Assembly (NCBI GenBank): GCA_035512695.1
Contig: DATKDL010000081.1
Location: 1 to 15,073 of the forward strand
Source of the DNA: DATDOR01 sp035512695
GTDB lineage: Bacteria > Chloroflexota > Anaerolineae > Anaerolineales > JABWBV01
Length of the DNA stretch: 15,073 nucleotides
Direction: 5' to 3'
A program made the translations under genes and the position numbers. The notes beneath the pieces are model-generated. The model was not told where the DNA came from. It did no database searches and was given only the letters and a program-made list of their open reading frames with translations. Each line of letters starts with the position of its first letter. Position 1 is the stretch's first letter. Below are positions 1 through 14,578 of this stretch, piece by piece.

Positions 1-69
1 GGAATCCCGCCCCGGCGCCGCATCCCGTTCTCACCGGTTTAATTTGAAAGCGTTCTAAGCCGGGTGGAT

Positions 70-75
70 TACAAT
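70..75 (+). promoter_or_regulatory. Candidate -10 box (TACAAT) of the megasynthase, near-leaderless start
   Basis: TACAAT within GATTACAATTT ends 8 bp before the ATG at 84, so transcription would start at about the start codon. A TTGAAA lies at 44-49 but its 20-bp spacing is too long to count as a good -35. No purine-rich ribosome-binding site is seen between the box and the ATG. Nothing else is recognised in 1-83. Confidence 0.4.
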
Positions 76-83
76 TTGCCCTT

Positions 84-7640
<7,557 letters not shown>

Positions 7641-9916
7641 GCTGGAACGCACCGGCGCGACCGTCATGCAGGCCACCCCATCGACCTGGCGGCTGCTGGT
7701 CGAGGCAGGCTGGGAGGGGCGCCCGGGGCTGAAAGCCCTGTGCGGCGGGGAGGCCCTGCCGCGGCTGCTGGCGGAAGAACTGCTGCCGTTGGTCGCGGAG
7801 CTGTGGAATATGTACGGCCCGACCGAGACCACGGTTTGGTCGACGACTCTAAAGGTTGGCTCGGGGGAGGGCGCAGTCGGGATCGGGACCCCGATCGCCA
7901 ACACGAGCGTCCACATCCTGGATACGGCGCTGCGCCCGGTCCCGCTCGGGATTTACGGCGAGCTGTGCCTGGGTGGGGACGGATTGGCGGCCGGCTACCT
8001 GGACCGGCCGGAGCTGACCGCCGAGAAATTTGTCGCGCTGCCGGCTGCCGTCTCCGGGGCGAACGGCGCTGGGACGAGGATCTACCGCACCGGCGACCTG
8101 GCCCGGCTGCGCGCCGACGGCGCGCTCGAATTCGCCGGGCGGATCGATTCGCAGATCAAGCTGCGCGGCTACCGGATCGAACTGGGCGAGATCGAGAGCG
8201 TGATGGCCCGGTTTGAGGGCGTCCGGCAGGCGGTGGCAGCCGTGCAGCCGGGCGGGGATGGCGGAGGGCGGCTGGTCGGGTTCGTCGTCCCGGAGATCGG
8301 GGGCGGGGAGCTGCCCGAGGTCGAACTGCGGCGCCATTTGGGCCGCTTTTTGCCTGAATACATGGTCCCGGTCCAGATCGTCGCGCTGGAGAGCCTGCCG
8401 CTGACCCCCAACGGGAAGATCGACCGGGCAGCGCTTCCCCAGCCGGACGGGGTCCGCCCGGCGCTCGCTACCGAGTACCTCGCTCCGCGGGACGAGATAG
8501 AAGCGCGGCTGGCGGAGCTGTGTGCGGCGGTGCTCGGGATCGAGCGGGTCGGCGTGCGGGACGATTTCTTCGAACTGGGCGGGACCTCGCTGTTGGCCAC
8601 CCGGCTGGTCTTCCAGGTGCGGGAGGCGTTTGGGGTGCAGGTACTGCTCCGCAGCCTGTTCGAGGACTCGACGGTGGAGGGCCTGGCGCGGGCGATCGAG
8701 GCGGCACAGGGTCTTTCGAGCCGCGGCTACGGGATTTTGGAGCGGCGGTCGGTCGACGAACTGCTGGCCGACGCCGTTCTGGACGATACGATTACGGCCG
8801 GCGGACGGACCTGGACCCCGGCAGTCCCGAACAAGATCCTGCTGACCGGCGCCACCGGCTACCTGGGTGCCTTCCTGCTGCGCGAGCTGCTCGACGGGAC
8901 GGAGGCGGAGATCGCCTGCCTGGTCCGGGCCGAAACCGCAGCAGCGGGGCTGGTCCGGCTGCAGCGCAACCTGGAAGCCTACGGCCTGTGGGACGAAGCC
9001 CTGCTGGACCGAATCGTGGCGCAGCCGGGTGACCTGGATCAGCCGCGGCTGGGATTATCCGAGCGGGATTACGAGCGGCTGGCCGGGGAGATCGATGCGA
9101 TCTACCATAACGGTGCGCTGGTCAATTTCATCCAGCCCTATGAAGGCCATAGACCGGCCAACGTGGGCGGGACGGAGGAGGTCCTGCGGCTGGCCGCTGC
9201 CGGGAGATTGAAGCCGGTCCACTACGTCTCGACCCTATCCGTGTTTCACACCGGCGAGCACGCCGGCGATCGCCGGTACAAGGAAACGGAGGACCTGGTA
9301 GAAAACGGCGTCCCGCTGGGCGGGTACGCCCAGAGCAAGTGGGTGGCCGAAAAGCTGGTCGAGGAGGCCGTCCGGCGCGGGATCCCGGTGGCGGTTTACC
9401 GCCCGGGCGTGATCTCGGGGCACAGCCAGACCGGGGCCTGGAACCACACCGACCTGGTCTGGAGCCTGGCGCGGGCCTGCTTCACGCTCGGCAAGATCCC
9501 GGAGCTGGAGGGCCGGGTCGACGTGGTGCCGGTCGATTACGTCAGCCGGGCGATCGTCCACCTCTCCCTGAACGAGGCGCCGGACGGGCGAGTCTACCAC
9601 CTCGGCAACCCGGGGACGTATCCCTACGCGGAGATGGTGGCGCTGATCCGGCGGCTGGGCCTCCCGGCCGACCCGGTCCCGTTCGACGATTGGCGGACGG
9701 CCCTGTTCCGGAAGGCGATGGAGGGGGAGGCGGGTGAATGGCATGCGTTTCTGCCGATCCTGGAGGACGTGGAGGTCGAGCAGATCTTTATGCCGGCCTT
9801 TGATGCCTCGAACACGTTGAAGGGGTTGGCGGGCAGCGGGATCCGCTGCCCGCCGGTGGGGGAGGAGCTGCTGGGGCATTATTTGAAGTTTTTCAACAAC
9901 CAGGGTTTTTCCTAAC

Positions 9917-9989
9917 AAAAAAACATGCAAAAATCAGGTGCGCCAGCCGGTTTCGCCTGCTTGCGCACCAGATTTTTGCATGTTTTTTA
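9917..9989. terminator. Bidirectional intrinsic terminator between convergent genes
   Basis: Long inverted repeat with arms at about 9918-9943 and 9963-9988, 26 bp with one mismatch, around a 19-nt loop. The arms carry a GC-rich inner part (GGTGCGC/GCGCACC) and A/T tracts at the outer ends, so either strand yields a stem followed by U-rich RNA. It follows the megasynthase stop (9913-9915) directly and overlaps the last codons and stop of the glycosyltransferase on the other strand. Confidence 0.85.
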
Positions 9990-11217
9990 TCCCTTTGACA
10001 GCAGTCTGAACCCCATCTTCGGTCGAGATGATCCTGCCGATCTGCTGGGCACGGTTCCGGACCGCCTCTTCCTCGCTCGCCTGGAGCGCCTGGGCCAGCC
10101 GGCCGGCCGTCAGCGCCTCCCGCGTCATCGGCTCCGGGCCTGCGCCCAGCTCCCACACCCGCCGCGCCCAGAAATAATTGTCCGAAAAATGCGGCACCAC
10201 CACGTTCGGGACCCCGGACCGCAGCCCCAGCGCCGTCGTCCCGGCCCCGCCGTGGTGGACGAGGGCGGCCATGCGCGGGAACAGCCATTCGAACGGGACG
10301 TCCCGGACCATCCGGACCGTCTCCGGCAGCGCCTGCCCCCCCCCGAGATCCCCCCAGCCGCTGCCCAGGACGGCCCGCCGCCCGGTCGCGGCCAGGGCTT
10401 CCAGGACGATCGCCGTCATCTCCTCCGCCTCCGCCGGGCTGCCCATGCTCCCGAACCCGACGTAGACCGGCGGCTCTCCGGCTGCGATAAAAGCTTCCAG
10501 GTCGGGGTCAGGCGTCCAGGCCGGGTCGGGTTCCAGGAACCAGTACCCGGTCACTGCGGCGCCGGCCGGGTAGTCGTCCGGGCGCGGCAGGACGGTCGGG
10601 CTGTAGGCGCACAGGACCAGCGGGCGCTCGCGGCGCATCCGGCGGTGCGGGTTGCCGCGCGCCCGGCCGTGCGCAGCCCAGAACTTCCGGAACGGCGCGG
10701 CGAAGACCCCCCACGAGAAGACCTCGACCGCCAGGTGGCTGAGCAGGTTAACGATGCCGCCCGGTCCGGGACGGACCTGCGCCGGGAGCGAGGCGTGCGC
10801 CCGGGTCGGCAGCGGGTACAGGCTGGCGGGGACGGACGGGATGCCCAGGTGCTCCGCAAAATAAAAAATAAACGGCAGGGTGAAGCTGTGGTAGACGACG
10901 AGATCGCTTTCCCGGCAGGCCGCCAGGGTGTCCCGGAAAATCGGCTCCAACACGGGCCGGACCGCCGGGGCAGTCGTCCGGACCAGGTCCAGCGTGGATT
11001 TGGAGGCCAACCAGGCCTGCACCTGTGGGCTTTTCGAATACTCGTAGGCGTTTACCCCGATCGGGTGGAAATCCAGCCCGAACGGTGCGGCCATCCCGGC
11101 GTAATCCTCGTTCGCAACGAACGTGACGTCAAACCCCGCACCCTTCAACCCCAGGGCCAGCGCCAGGTACGGCTGCACATCCCCCCGCGATCCGGCGGCC
11201 AGCACAGATATCTTCAT
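9934..11217 (-). CDS. Glycosyltransferase, GT family 1 (sterol glucosyltransferase / rhamnosyltransferase-like)
   Basis: Predicted 427-residue GT-B fold enzyme transferring a sugar from an NDP-sugar to a lipid, sterol or natural-product acceptor. The N terminus MKISVLAAGSRGDVQPYLAL is the classic start of this family. The C-terminal donor-binding half shows PPVYVGFGSMGSP and, near residue 320, VHHGGAGTTALGLRSGVPNV followed by PHFSDNYFWARRVWELGAGP. The ATG at 11217 was chosen because the family begins there and AGGAAAG lies just upstream; another ATG at 11247 would add ten residues without homology and falls inside the candidate promoter. The last 17 or so residues (from KNMQKSG) are encoded by the terminator hairpin and look non-conserved. 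No signal peptide or membrane segment is evident. It is convergent with the megasynthase, not co-transcribed, so tailoring of its product is only a guess. Confidence 0.9.
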   Translation of the reverse strand: MKISVLAAGSRGDVQPYLALALGLKGAGFDVTFVANEDYAGMAAPFGLDFHPIGVNAYEYSKSPQVQAWLASKSTLDLVRTTAPAVRPVLEPIFRDTLAACRESDLVVYHSFTLPFIFYFAEHLGIPSVPASLYPLPTRAHASLPAQVRPGPGGIVNLLSHLAVEVFSWGVFAAPFRKFWAAHGRARGNPHRRMRRERPLVLCAYSPTVLPRPDDYPAGAAVTGYWFLEPDPAWTPDPDLEAFIAAGEPPVYVGFGSMGSPAEAEEMTAIVLEALAATGRRAVLGSGWGDLGGGQALPETVRMVRDVPFEWLFPRMAALVHHGGAGTTALGLRSGVPNVVVPHFSDNYFWARRVWELGAGPEPMTREALTAGRLAQALQASEEEAVRNRAQQIGRIISTEDGVQTAVKGIKNMQKSGAQAGETGWRT

Positions 11218-11242
11218 CTTTCCTACGTTATTGTTCGGATGG

Positions 11243-11271
11243 GTCATACCGGGCGCAAGCGTGTTCCGCAA
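11243..11271 (-). promoter_or_regulatory. Candidate promoter of the glycosyltransferase
   Basis: Read on the minus strand: TTGCGG (11271-11266), a 17-bp spacer, then TATGAC (11248-11243), about 26 bp before the ATG at 11217. The match to consensus is partial. The -35 element touches the outer edge of the REP-like palindrome at 11270-11306. Confidence 0.3.
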
Positions 11272-11366
11272 CCGACCACCGGTAGGGGTGCCCCTTGTGG
11301 GCACCCAGTTTGACCAGATTCGTGGTGACCGGGCCCCCACAAGGGGGGCCCTACCGGTGGTCGGTT
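11270..11366. repeat. Inverted pair of REP-like palindromes
   Basis: Two copies of a 36-37 bp element, 11270-11306 and 11331-11366, in opposite orientation around a 24-bp spacer. The first 18 bp (AACCGACCACCGGTAGGG) are identical in both, as is CCCCTTGTGGG. Each copy also folds on itself (GGGTGCCC..GGGCACCC in the first, GGGCCCC..GGGGCCC in the second). Sequence and paired arrangement resemble dispersed REP/BIME elements. It sits between divergent genes. Confidence 0.8.
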
Positions 11367-11447
11367 ACAAAGGTAATATCCGCCAACATCAACTGGTCTA
11401 CAAAGCTCTGACCGTTGAAATTATAGCCGCACCGCGGTCCCATCGAT

Positions 11448-11453
11448 TACACT
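11448..11453 (+). promoter_or_regulatory. Candidate -10 box (TACACT) of the pirin gene
   Basis: TACACT in GATTACACTTT, one base different from the GATTACAATTT before the megasynthase, 41 bp upstream of the pirin ATG. No convincing -35 at normal spacing. The 4 x 7-bp array would lie in the leader. Confidence 0.3.
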
Positions 11454-11457
11454 TTCG

Positions 11458-11485
11458 TCACACCTCACACCTCACACCTCACACC
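11458..11485 (+). repeat. Heptanucleotide tandem array, 4 x TCACACC
   Basis: Four perfect copies of a 7-bp unit that ends directly at the GGAG (11486-11489) preceding the pirin ATG. Same period as the array in the megasynthase but a different unit. Copy-number change would alter the distance between promoter and ribosome-binding site, not the coding frame. Confidence 0.9.
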
Positions 11486-11494
11486 GGAGCTTGT

Positions 11495-12376
11495 ATGAAC
11501 TTCCCCCGCAAAATCCTCCACCTTATCGAACCCCAATTCGTCATGGAAGGCGCAGGCGTCCGGCTGCGGCGTTCCTTCCAGCCGTCGATCGAGCACCACT
11601 TTGACCCATTTCTTTTATTCGACCACTTCGCCTTCAAGGACCCGCGCCAGGGCCCGATCATGGGCTTCCCGATGCACCCGCACCGCGGGATCGAGACCGT
11701 CACCTATATGCTCGAAGGCTACACCCGCCACCGGGACAGCCTGGGCAACGTCGACACGATCGGACCCGGCGACATCCAGTGGATGACCAGCGGGCGCGGG
11801 ATCATGCACGAAGAGATGCCCCGCCGCGGCGAGAGCGGGACGATCGACGGCTTTCAGCTGTGGGTTAATTTGCCGGCGAGCAAGAAATGGGCCGCCCCGC
11901 GCTACCAGGGGGTGGTTGCGGACGAGATCCCGACCGTCGAGCTCGACGGCGCCCGAGCCCGGGTCGTCGCCGGGACGTTCGCAGGTGTGACCGGCCCCGT
12001 GACCGAGATCGCCGCCGACCCGCTTTACATGGACGTGACCGTCGACCCCGGGCGGGCGGTCGTCATCCCGGTCCCCGAGGGCCATACCGCCATCGCCTAC
12101 CTGTTCGAGGGGGAGGGGCTGTTCGCAGCCGCAGGCTTCAGCCCGGGGAACCCGGATGAAATGATCCTTGTCCCGGCCGTCCACATGCTGATCTTCGCCG
12201 ATGGGGACCACCTCAAGATCGCCGCCACGCCCGACTCGCACGCCCGCTTCATGCTGATGGCCGGCGCGCCGTTCGACGAGCCGATCTTCCCGTACGGGCC
12301 GTTCGTGATGAACACCCGTGAGGAGATCGTGCAGGCGTTCGAGGAGCTGCGGAACGGCACCTTCATCAAGGAATGA
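11495..12376 (+). CDS. Pirin family protein (bicupin)
   Basis: 293 residues, the usual pirin length, cytoplasmic. The N-terminal cupin contains FPMHPHRGIETVTYMLEG and RGIMHEEMP; His61, His63, His105 and Glu107 match the metal-binding His/His/His/Glu set of human pirin in identity and nearly in spacing. A second, degenerate cupin occupies about 175-285 (PVPEGHTAIAYLFEGEGLF, MLMAGAPFDEPIFPYGPFVM). Some bacterial pirins act as quercetin 2,3-dioxygenases and others as redox-sensing partners; the sequence does not decide between these. The ATG at 11495 follows GGAG by 5 bp; longer readings to 11123 would run through the REP pair and the 7-bp array and are rejected. Monocistronic: its own terminator follows at once. 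Confidence 0.93.
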   Translation: MNFPRKILHLIEPQFVMEGAGVRLRRSFQPSIEHHFDPFLLFDHFAFKDPRQGPIMGFPMHPHRGIETVTYMLEGYTRHRDSLGNVDTIGPGDIQWMTSGRGIMHEEMPRRGESGTIDGFQLWVNLPASKKWAAPRYQGVVADEIPTVELDGARARVVAGTFAGVTGPVTEIAADPLYMDVTVDPGRAVVIPVPEGHTAIAYLFEGEGLFAAAGFSPGNPDEMILVPAVHMLIFADGDHLKIAATPDSHARFMLMAGAPFDEPIFPYGPFVMNTREEIVQAFEELRNGTFIKE

Positions 12377-12423
12377 GAAAAAAGACCCCCGCCAGGGCTT
12401 TGCCCTGGCGGGGTTCTTTTTTC
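12377..12423 (+). terminator. Intrinsic terminator after the pirin gene
   Basis: Perfect GCCAGGGC/GCCCTGGC stem with a TTT loop, extended by C/G pairs and flanked by A6 (12378-12383) and T6 (12417-12422). Begins one base after the pirin stop. Symmetry would let it work on both strands. Confidence 0.9.
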
Positions 12424-12475
12424 TCATATTCATTTGCAACGCGGCGCGGCGCAACCACCCCTCTTGACCGCGCGG

Positions 12476-12481
12476 TATAAT
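12476..12481 (+). promoter_or_regulatory. Candidate -10 box (TATAAT) of the mutase-subunit operon
   Basis: Perfect TATAAT in GCGGTATAATCCG, 96 bp before the ATG at 12578. No matching -35 is seen at 16-18 bp; the nearby TTGACC is only 6 bp away. A start near 12488 would give a leader of about 90 nt containing the inverted repeat at 12503-12555. Confidence 0.5.
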
Positions 12482-12502
12482 CCGAATCACCCATTACCTG
12501 CC

Positions 12503-12555
12503 TGAAAAATTGAAGGTGAAACGGGGCTATACCCCGTTTCACCTTCAATTTTTCA
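12503..12555 (+). promoter_or_regulatory. Perfect 24-bp inverted repeat in the operon leader, candidate attenuator or terminator
   Basis: Arms 12503-12526 and 12532-12555 are exact reverse complements, with a 5-nt loop CTATA. The inner stem ends GGTGAAACGGGG; the 3' arm finishes with a T5 run, like an intrinsic terminator. It lies downstream of the TATAAT box and 22 bp upstream of the ATG, leaving the Shine-Dalgarno GGAGGT (12569-12574) outside the stem. It could attenuate the operon, terminate readthrough or be a mobile palindrome. No known riboswitch fold was recognised. Confidence 0.6.
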
Positions 12556-12577
12556 CACTTCTACCTGTGGAGGTCCG

Positions 12578-12985
12578 ATGTCCGAACGTAAAATCCGTGT
12601 GCTCGTCGCCAAGCCCGGCCTGGACGGCCACGACCGTGGCGCCAAGGTGGTCGCGCGGGCGCTGCGGGATTCCGGGATGGAGGTAATCTACACCGGACTG
12701 CGCCAGACGCCCGAGATGATCGCCGAGGCGGCGCTGCAGGAGGACGTGGACGCCGTCGGGCTGTCGATTCTTTCGGGGGCGCACATGGCGTTGGTGCCGC
12801 GCATCCTCGAGCTGCTGGCCGGGAACGGGATGGACGATGTCAAGGTCTTTCTGGGCGGGATCGTCCCGGATGATGATCTCCCGCGGCTGGCCGAGATGGG
12901 CGTGGCCGGGGTGTACGGGCCGGGCTCGAACACCGAGGCGATCGTGCGGGACATCACCGCGGCCGTCCTGGGGCAGGCGGCCTGA
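12578..12985 (+). CDS. Cobalamin-binding small subunit of a methylmalonyl-CoA-type mutase
   Basis: 135-residue stand-alone B12-binding domain, the cofactor half of a split acyl-CoA mutase (methylmalonyl-, ethylmalonyl- or isobutyryl-CoA type). The lower-ligand motif DxHxxG is D16-G-H18-D-R-G21 within KPGLDGHDRGAKVV; SxL (S63-I-L65, LSILSGAH) and the GG of FLGGIVPDDD (93-94) complete the base-off cobalamin pocket. Known role of the family: binding adenosylcobalamin for 1,2-carbon-skeleton rearrangement, such as succinyl-CoA/methylmalonyl-CoA interconversion. The large catalytic subunit is not in the window. Start supported by GGAGGT just upstream. First gene of the operon, 4 bp before the MeaB-type gene, whose product protects such mutases. 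Which acyl-CoA it serves cannot be told from this subunit. Confidence 0.92.
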   Translation: MSERKIRVLVAKPGLDGHDRGAKVVARALRDSGMEVIYTGLRQTPEMIAEAALQEDVDAVGLSILSGAHMALVPRILELLAGNGMDDVKVFLGGIVPDDDLPRLAEMGVAGVYGPGSNTEAIVRDITAAVLGQAA

Positions 12986-12989
12986 CCGG

Positions 12990-13991
12990 ATGGACGTCGC
13001 CCCGATCCTGGCGGGGGACCGGCGGGCGCTGGCTCGGGTCCTGACGCAGATCGAGAACGACACCGAGGCGGGCCGGGCGGCGCTGAACGCCCTGTTCCCG
13101 CACAGCGGCCGTGCGCACCTGGTGGGGGTCACCGGTGCGCCGGGGACGGGGAAATCCTCGCTGGTCAACCGGCTGGCGCTGCACTATCGTAAATTGGACA
13201 CCTCGTTGCGCATAGCCGTAATCGCCGTCGACCCGTCCAGCCCGTTCACCGGCGGCGCCGTGCTCGGCGACCGGATCCGGATGGTCGAGCTGAGCGGCGA
13301 TACCGGCGTCTTCATCCGCTCGATGGCCAGCCGCGGCTCGCTCGGCGGATTGGCCCGCACCACCGCCGGCCTGGTCCGCGCCTTCGACGCCGCCGGCTAT
13401 GACATCGTCATGATCGAGACCGTCGGGGCCGGCCAGGCCGAGGTCGACATCGCCCGTCTGGCGGACACGACGGTCGTGGTCGAAGCCCCCGGGCTGGGGG
13501 ATGACATCCAGGCGATCAAAGCCGGGATTCTGGAAATCGCCGACGTGCTGGTGATCAACAAGGCCGACCGGCCCGGCGTCGAGAACACCGAGCGGGCCCT
13601 GAAAAGCATGCTCCAGCTAGCCCACCCCGTCCGGCGGGTCTTCCGGCACCACGGCCGGACCGAGACGGTCGCGGCGGACGAGCCGGACCCCGACCGGGAG
13701 ATCTGGATCCCGCCGGTCCTCAAATCGGTCGCCTCCGACGGGACCGGCGTCCCGGAAGTCGCGGCGGCAATCGCCGCACACCGGGCTTATTTAAAAGACA
13801 GCGGCGACCAGGCGCGCCGCGAGCGCGCCCGCTTGCAGAACGAACTTGATCTGCGCATCCGGGACGAGCTGGTCGAACGCTGGCGGCTCGCAGCGGACAA
13901 CGGGCGCTACGAGGCGATGCTTGAAAAGCTGGTCGCCCGGGAGATCTCCCCGGAAGAGGCCACCGCCGCCCTGACCGGAGGCGGGCCATGA
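12990..13991 (+). CDS. meaB: MeaB/ArgK-type GTPase, mutase G-protein chaperone
   Basis: 333-residue SIMIBI-class GTPase that gates adenosylcobalamin loading and protects B12-dependent acyl-CoA mutases from inactivation. P-loop GAPGTGKSS at 49-57; VDPSSPFTGGAVLGDRIRM and FIRSMASRGSLGGLA, hallmarks of MeaB/MMAA; ETVGAGQAEVD from Glu143; NKAD guanine-specificity motif at 190-193. C-terminal helical dimerisation tail about 270-333. Start at the ATG 4 bp after the mutase-subunit stop, because family homology begins about there; an upstream in-frame reading from 12837 only overlaps the previous gene. Its stop overlaps the next start (ATGA), indicating translational coupling. Placement beside the mutase subunit supports the functional assignment strongly. 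Confidence 0.95.
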   Translation: MDVAPILAGDRRALARVLTQIENDTEAGRAALNALFPHSGRAHLVGVTGAPGTGKSSLVNRLALHYRKLDTSLRIAVIAVDPSSPFTGGAVLGDRIRMVELSGDTGVFIRSMASRGSLGGLARTTAGLVRAFDAAGYDIVMIETVGAGQAEVDIARLADTTVVVEAPGLGDDIQAIKAGILEIADVLVINKADRPGVENTERALKSMLQLAHPVRRVFRHHGRTETVAADEPDPDREIWIPPVLKSVASDGTGVPEVAAAIAAHRAYLKDSGDQARRERARLQNELDLRIRDELVERWRLAADNGRYEAMLEKLVAREISPEEATAALTGGGP

Positions 13992-14578
13992 TCATCGGGC
14001 CGCGCATCCGCCTCAGGCGCCCGGAACGGGAAGACCTGCCGCTGTTCGTGACCTGGTTGAACGACCAGGAGGTCCGCGCAGGTCTATCCATGTACCTGCC
14101 GATCGGGTTGGCCGAAGAGGAGCACTGGTTCGAGGAGATGATCCGGCGCCCGCAGGAGGAGCGCGGCCTGGCAGTCGAGATCCCGCACGGTGAGGGCTGG
14201 CGGCCGATTGGGAGCACGAGCCTGTTTTCCTTCGACTGGCGTATCCGCAGCGCCGAGTTCGGCATCCTGATCGGCGACAAGACCGTCTGGGACCAGGGCT
14301 ACGGGACCGAGGTGACCCAATTGATGCTGGACCACGCCTTCGGGACCCTGAACCTCAACCGGCTCCAGCTGCGCGTCAACGCCACCAACCTGCGCGCCAG
14401 CCGGGCCTACGAGAAAGCCGGATATACGCTCGAGGGCACCCTGCGGGAGGCCGTCTTCGACGACGGCGTCTATTCCGATCTGCACCTGATGAGCGTGTTG
14501 CGGAGCGAATGGGAGGCCGCCCGGGAGGCGGCCCCAGGGGCGGCCCCAGGGGGGGTGAGCGATGCCGGAGCTGCCTGA
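13988..14578 (+). CDS. GNAT family N-acetyltransferase (RimJ/RimL-like)
   Basis: 196 residues; transfers acetyl from acetyl-CoA to a protein N terminus or small-molecule amine, substrate unknown. Begins with the family-typical IIGPRIRLRRPEREDLPLF; the acetyl-CoA pyrophosphate loop is DQGYGTEVTQLML (102-114) and motif B is NATNLRASRAYEKAGYTLEG (131-150). The core ends near residue 175; the tail EAAREAAPGAAPGGVSDAG is low-complexity, encoded partly by a duplicated 12-bp unit, and probably disordered. Overlaps the MeaB stop by 4 bp and the mutM start by 17 bp, so it is co-transcribed with both. A functional link to cobalamin or DNA repair is not evident. Confidence 0.9.
   Translation: MIIGPRIRLRRPEREDLPLFVTWLNDQEVRAGLSMYLPIGLAEEEHWFEEMIRRPQEERGLAVEIPHGEGWRPIGSTSLFSFDWRIRSAEFGILIGDKTVWDQGYGTEVTQLMLDHAFGTLNLNRLQLRVNATNLRASRAYEKAGYTLEGTLREAVFDDGVYSDLHLMSVLRSEWEAAREAAPGAAPGGVSDAGAA
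14528..14551 (+). repeat. 12-bp direct repeat, 2 x GCGGCCCCAGGG
   Basis: Two perfect adjacent copies encoding AAPGAAPG in the acetyltransferase tail, ending next to the mutM ribosome-binding region. The 12-bp length keeps the frame. Confidence 0.7.

Noticed and set aside
9925..11313. 462-residue plus-strand open frame opposite the glycosyltransferase
   Set aside because: Antisense shadow, starting inside the terminator and running through the REP element; the minus strand has unambiguous GT-1 motifs.
11123..11494. N-terminal extension of pirin by 124 residues
   Set aside because: It would run through the REP pair and the TCACACC array; the family start and GGAG both support the ATG at 11495.
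12464..12481. TTGACC followed by TATAAT as a complete sigma-70 promoter
   Set aside because: The spacing is only 6 bp; just the -10 box is kept as a candidate.
11615..12490. 291-residue minus-strand open frame over pirin
   Set aside because: It would cross the pirin terminator; pirin metal ligands are all intact on the plus strand.
12837..12989. Longer MeaB reading frame
   Set aside because: Overlaps the mutase subunit in another frame with no homology; the ATG at 12990 fits the family.
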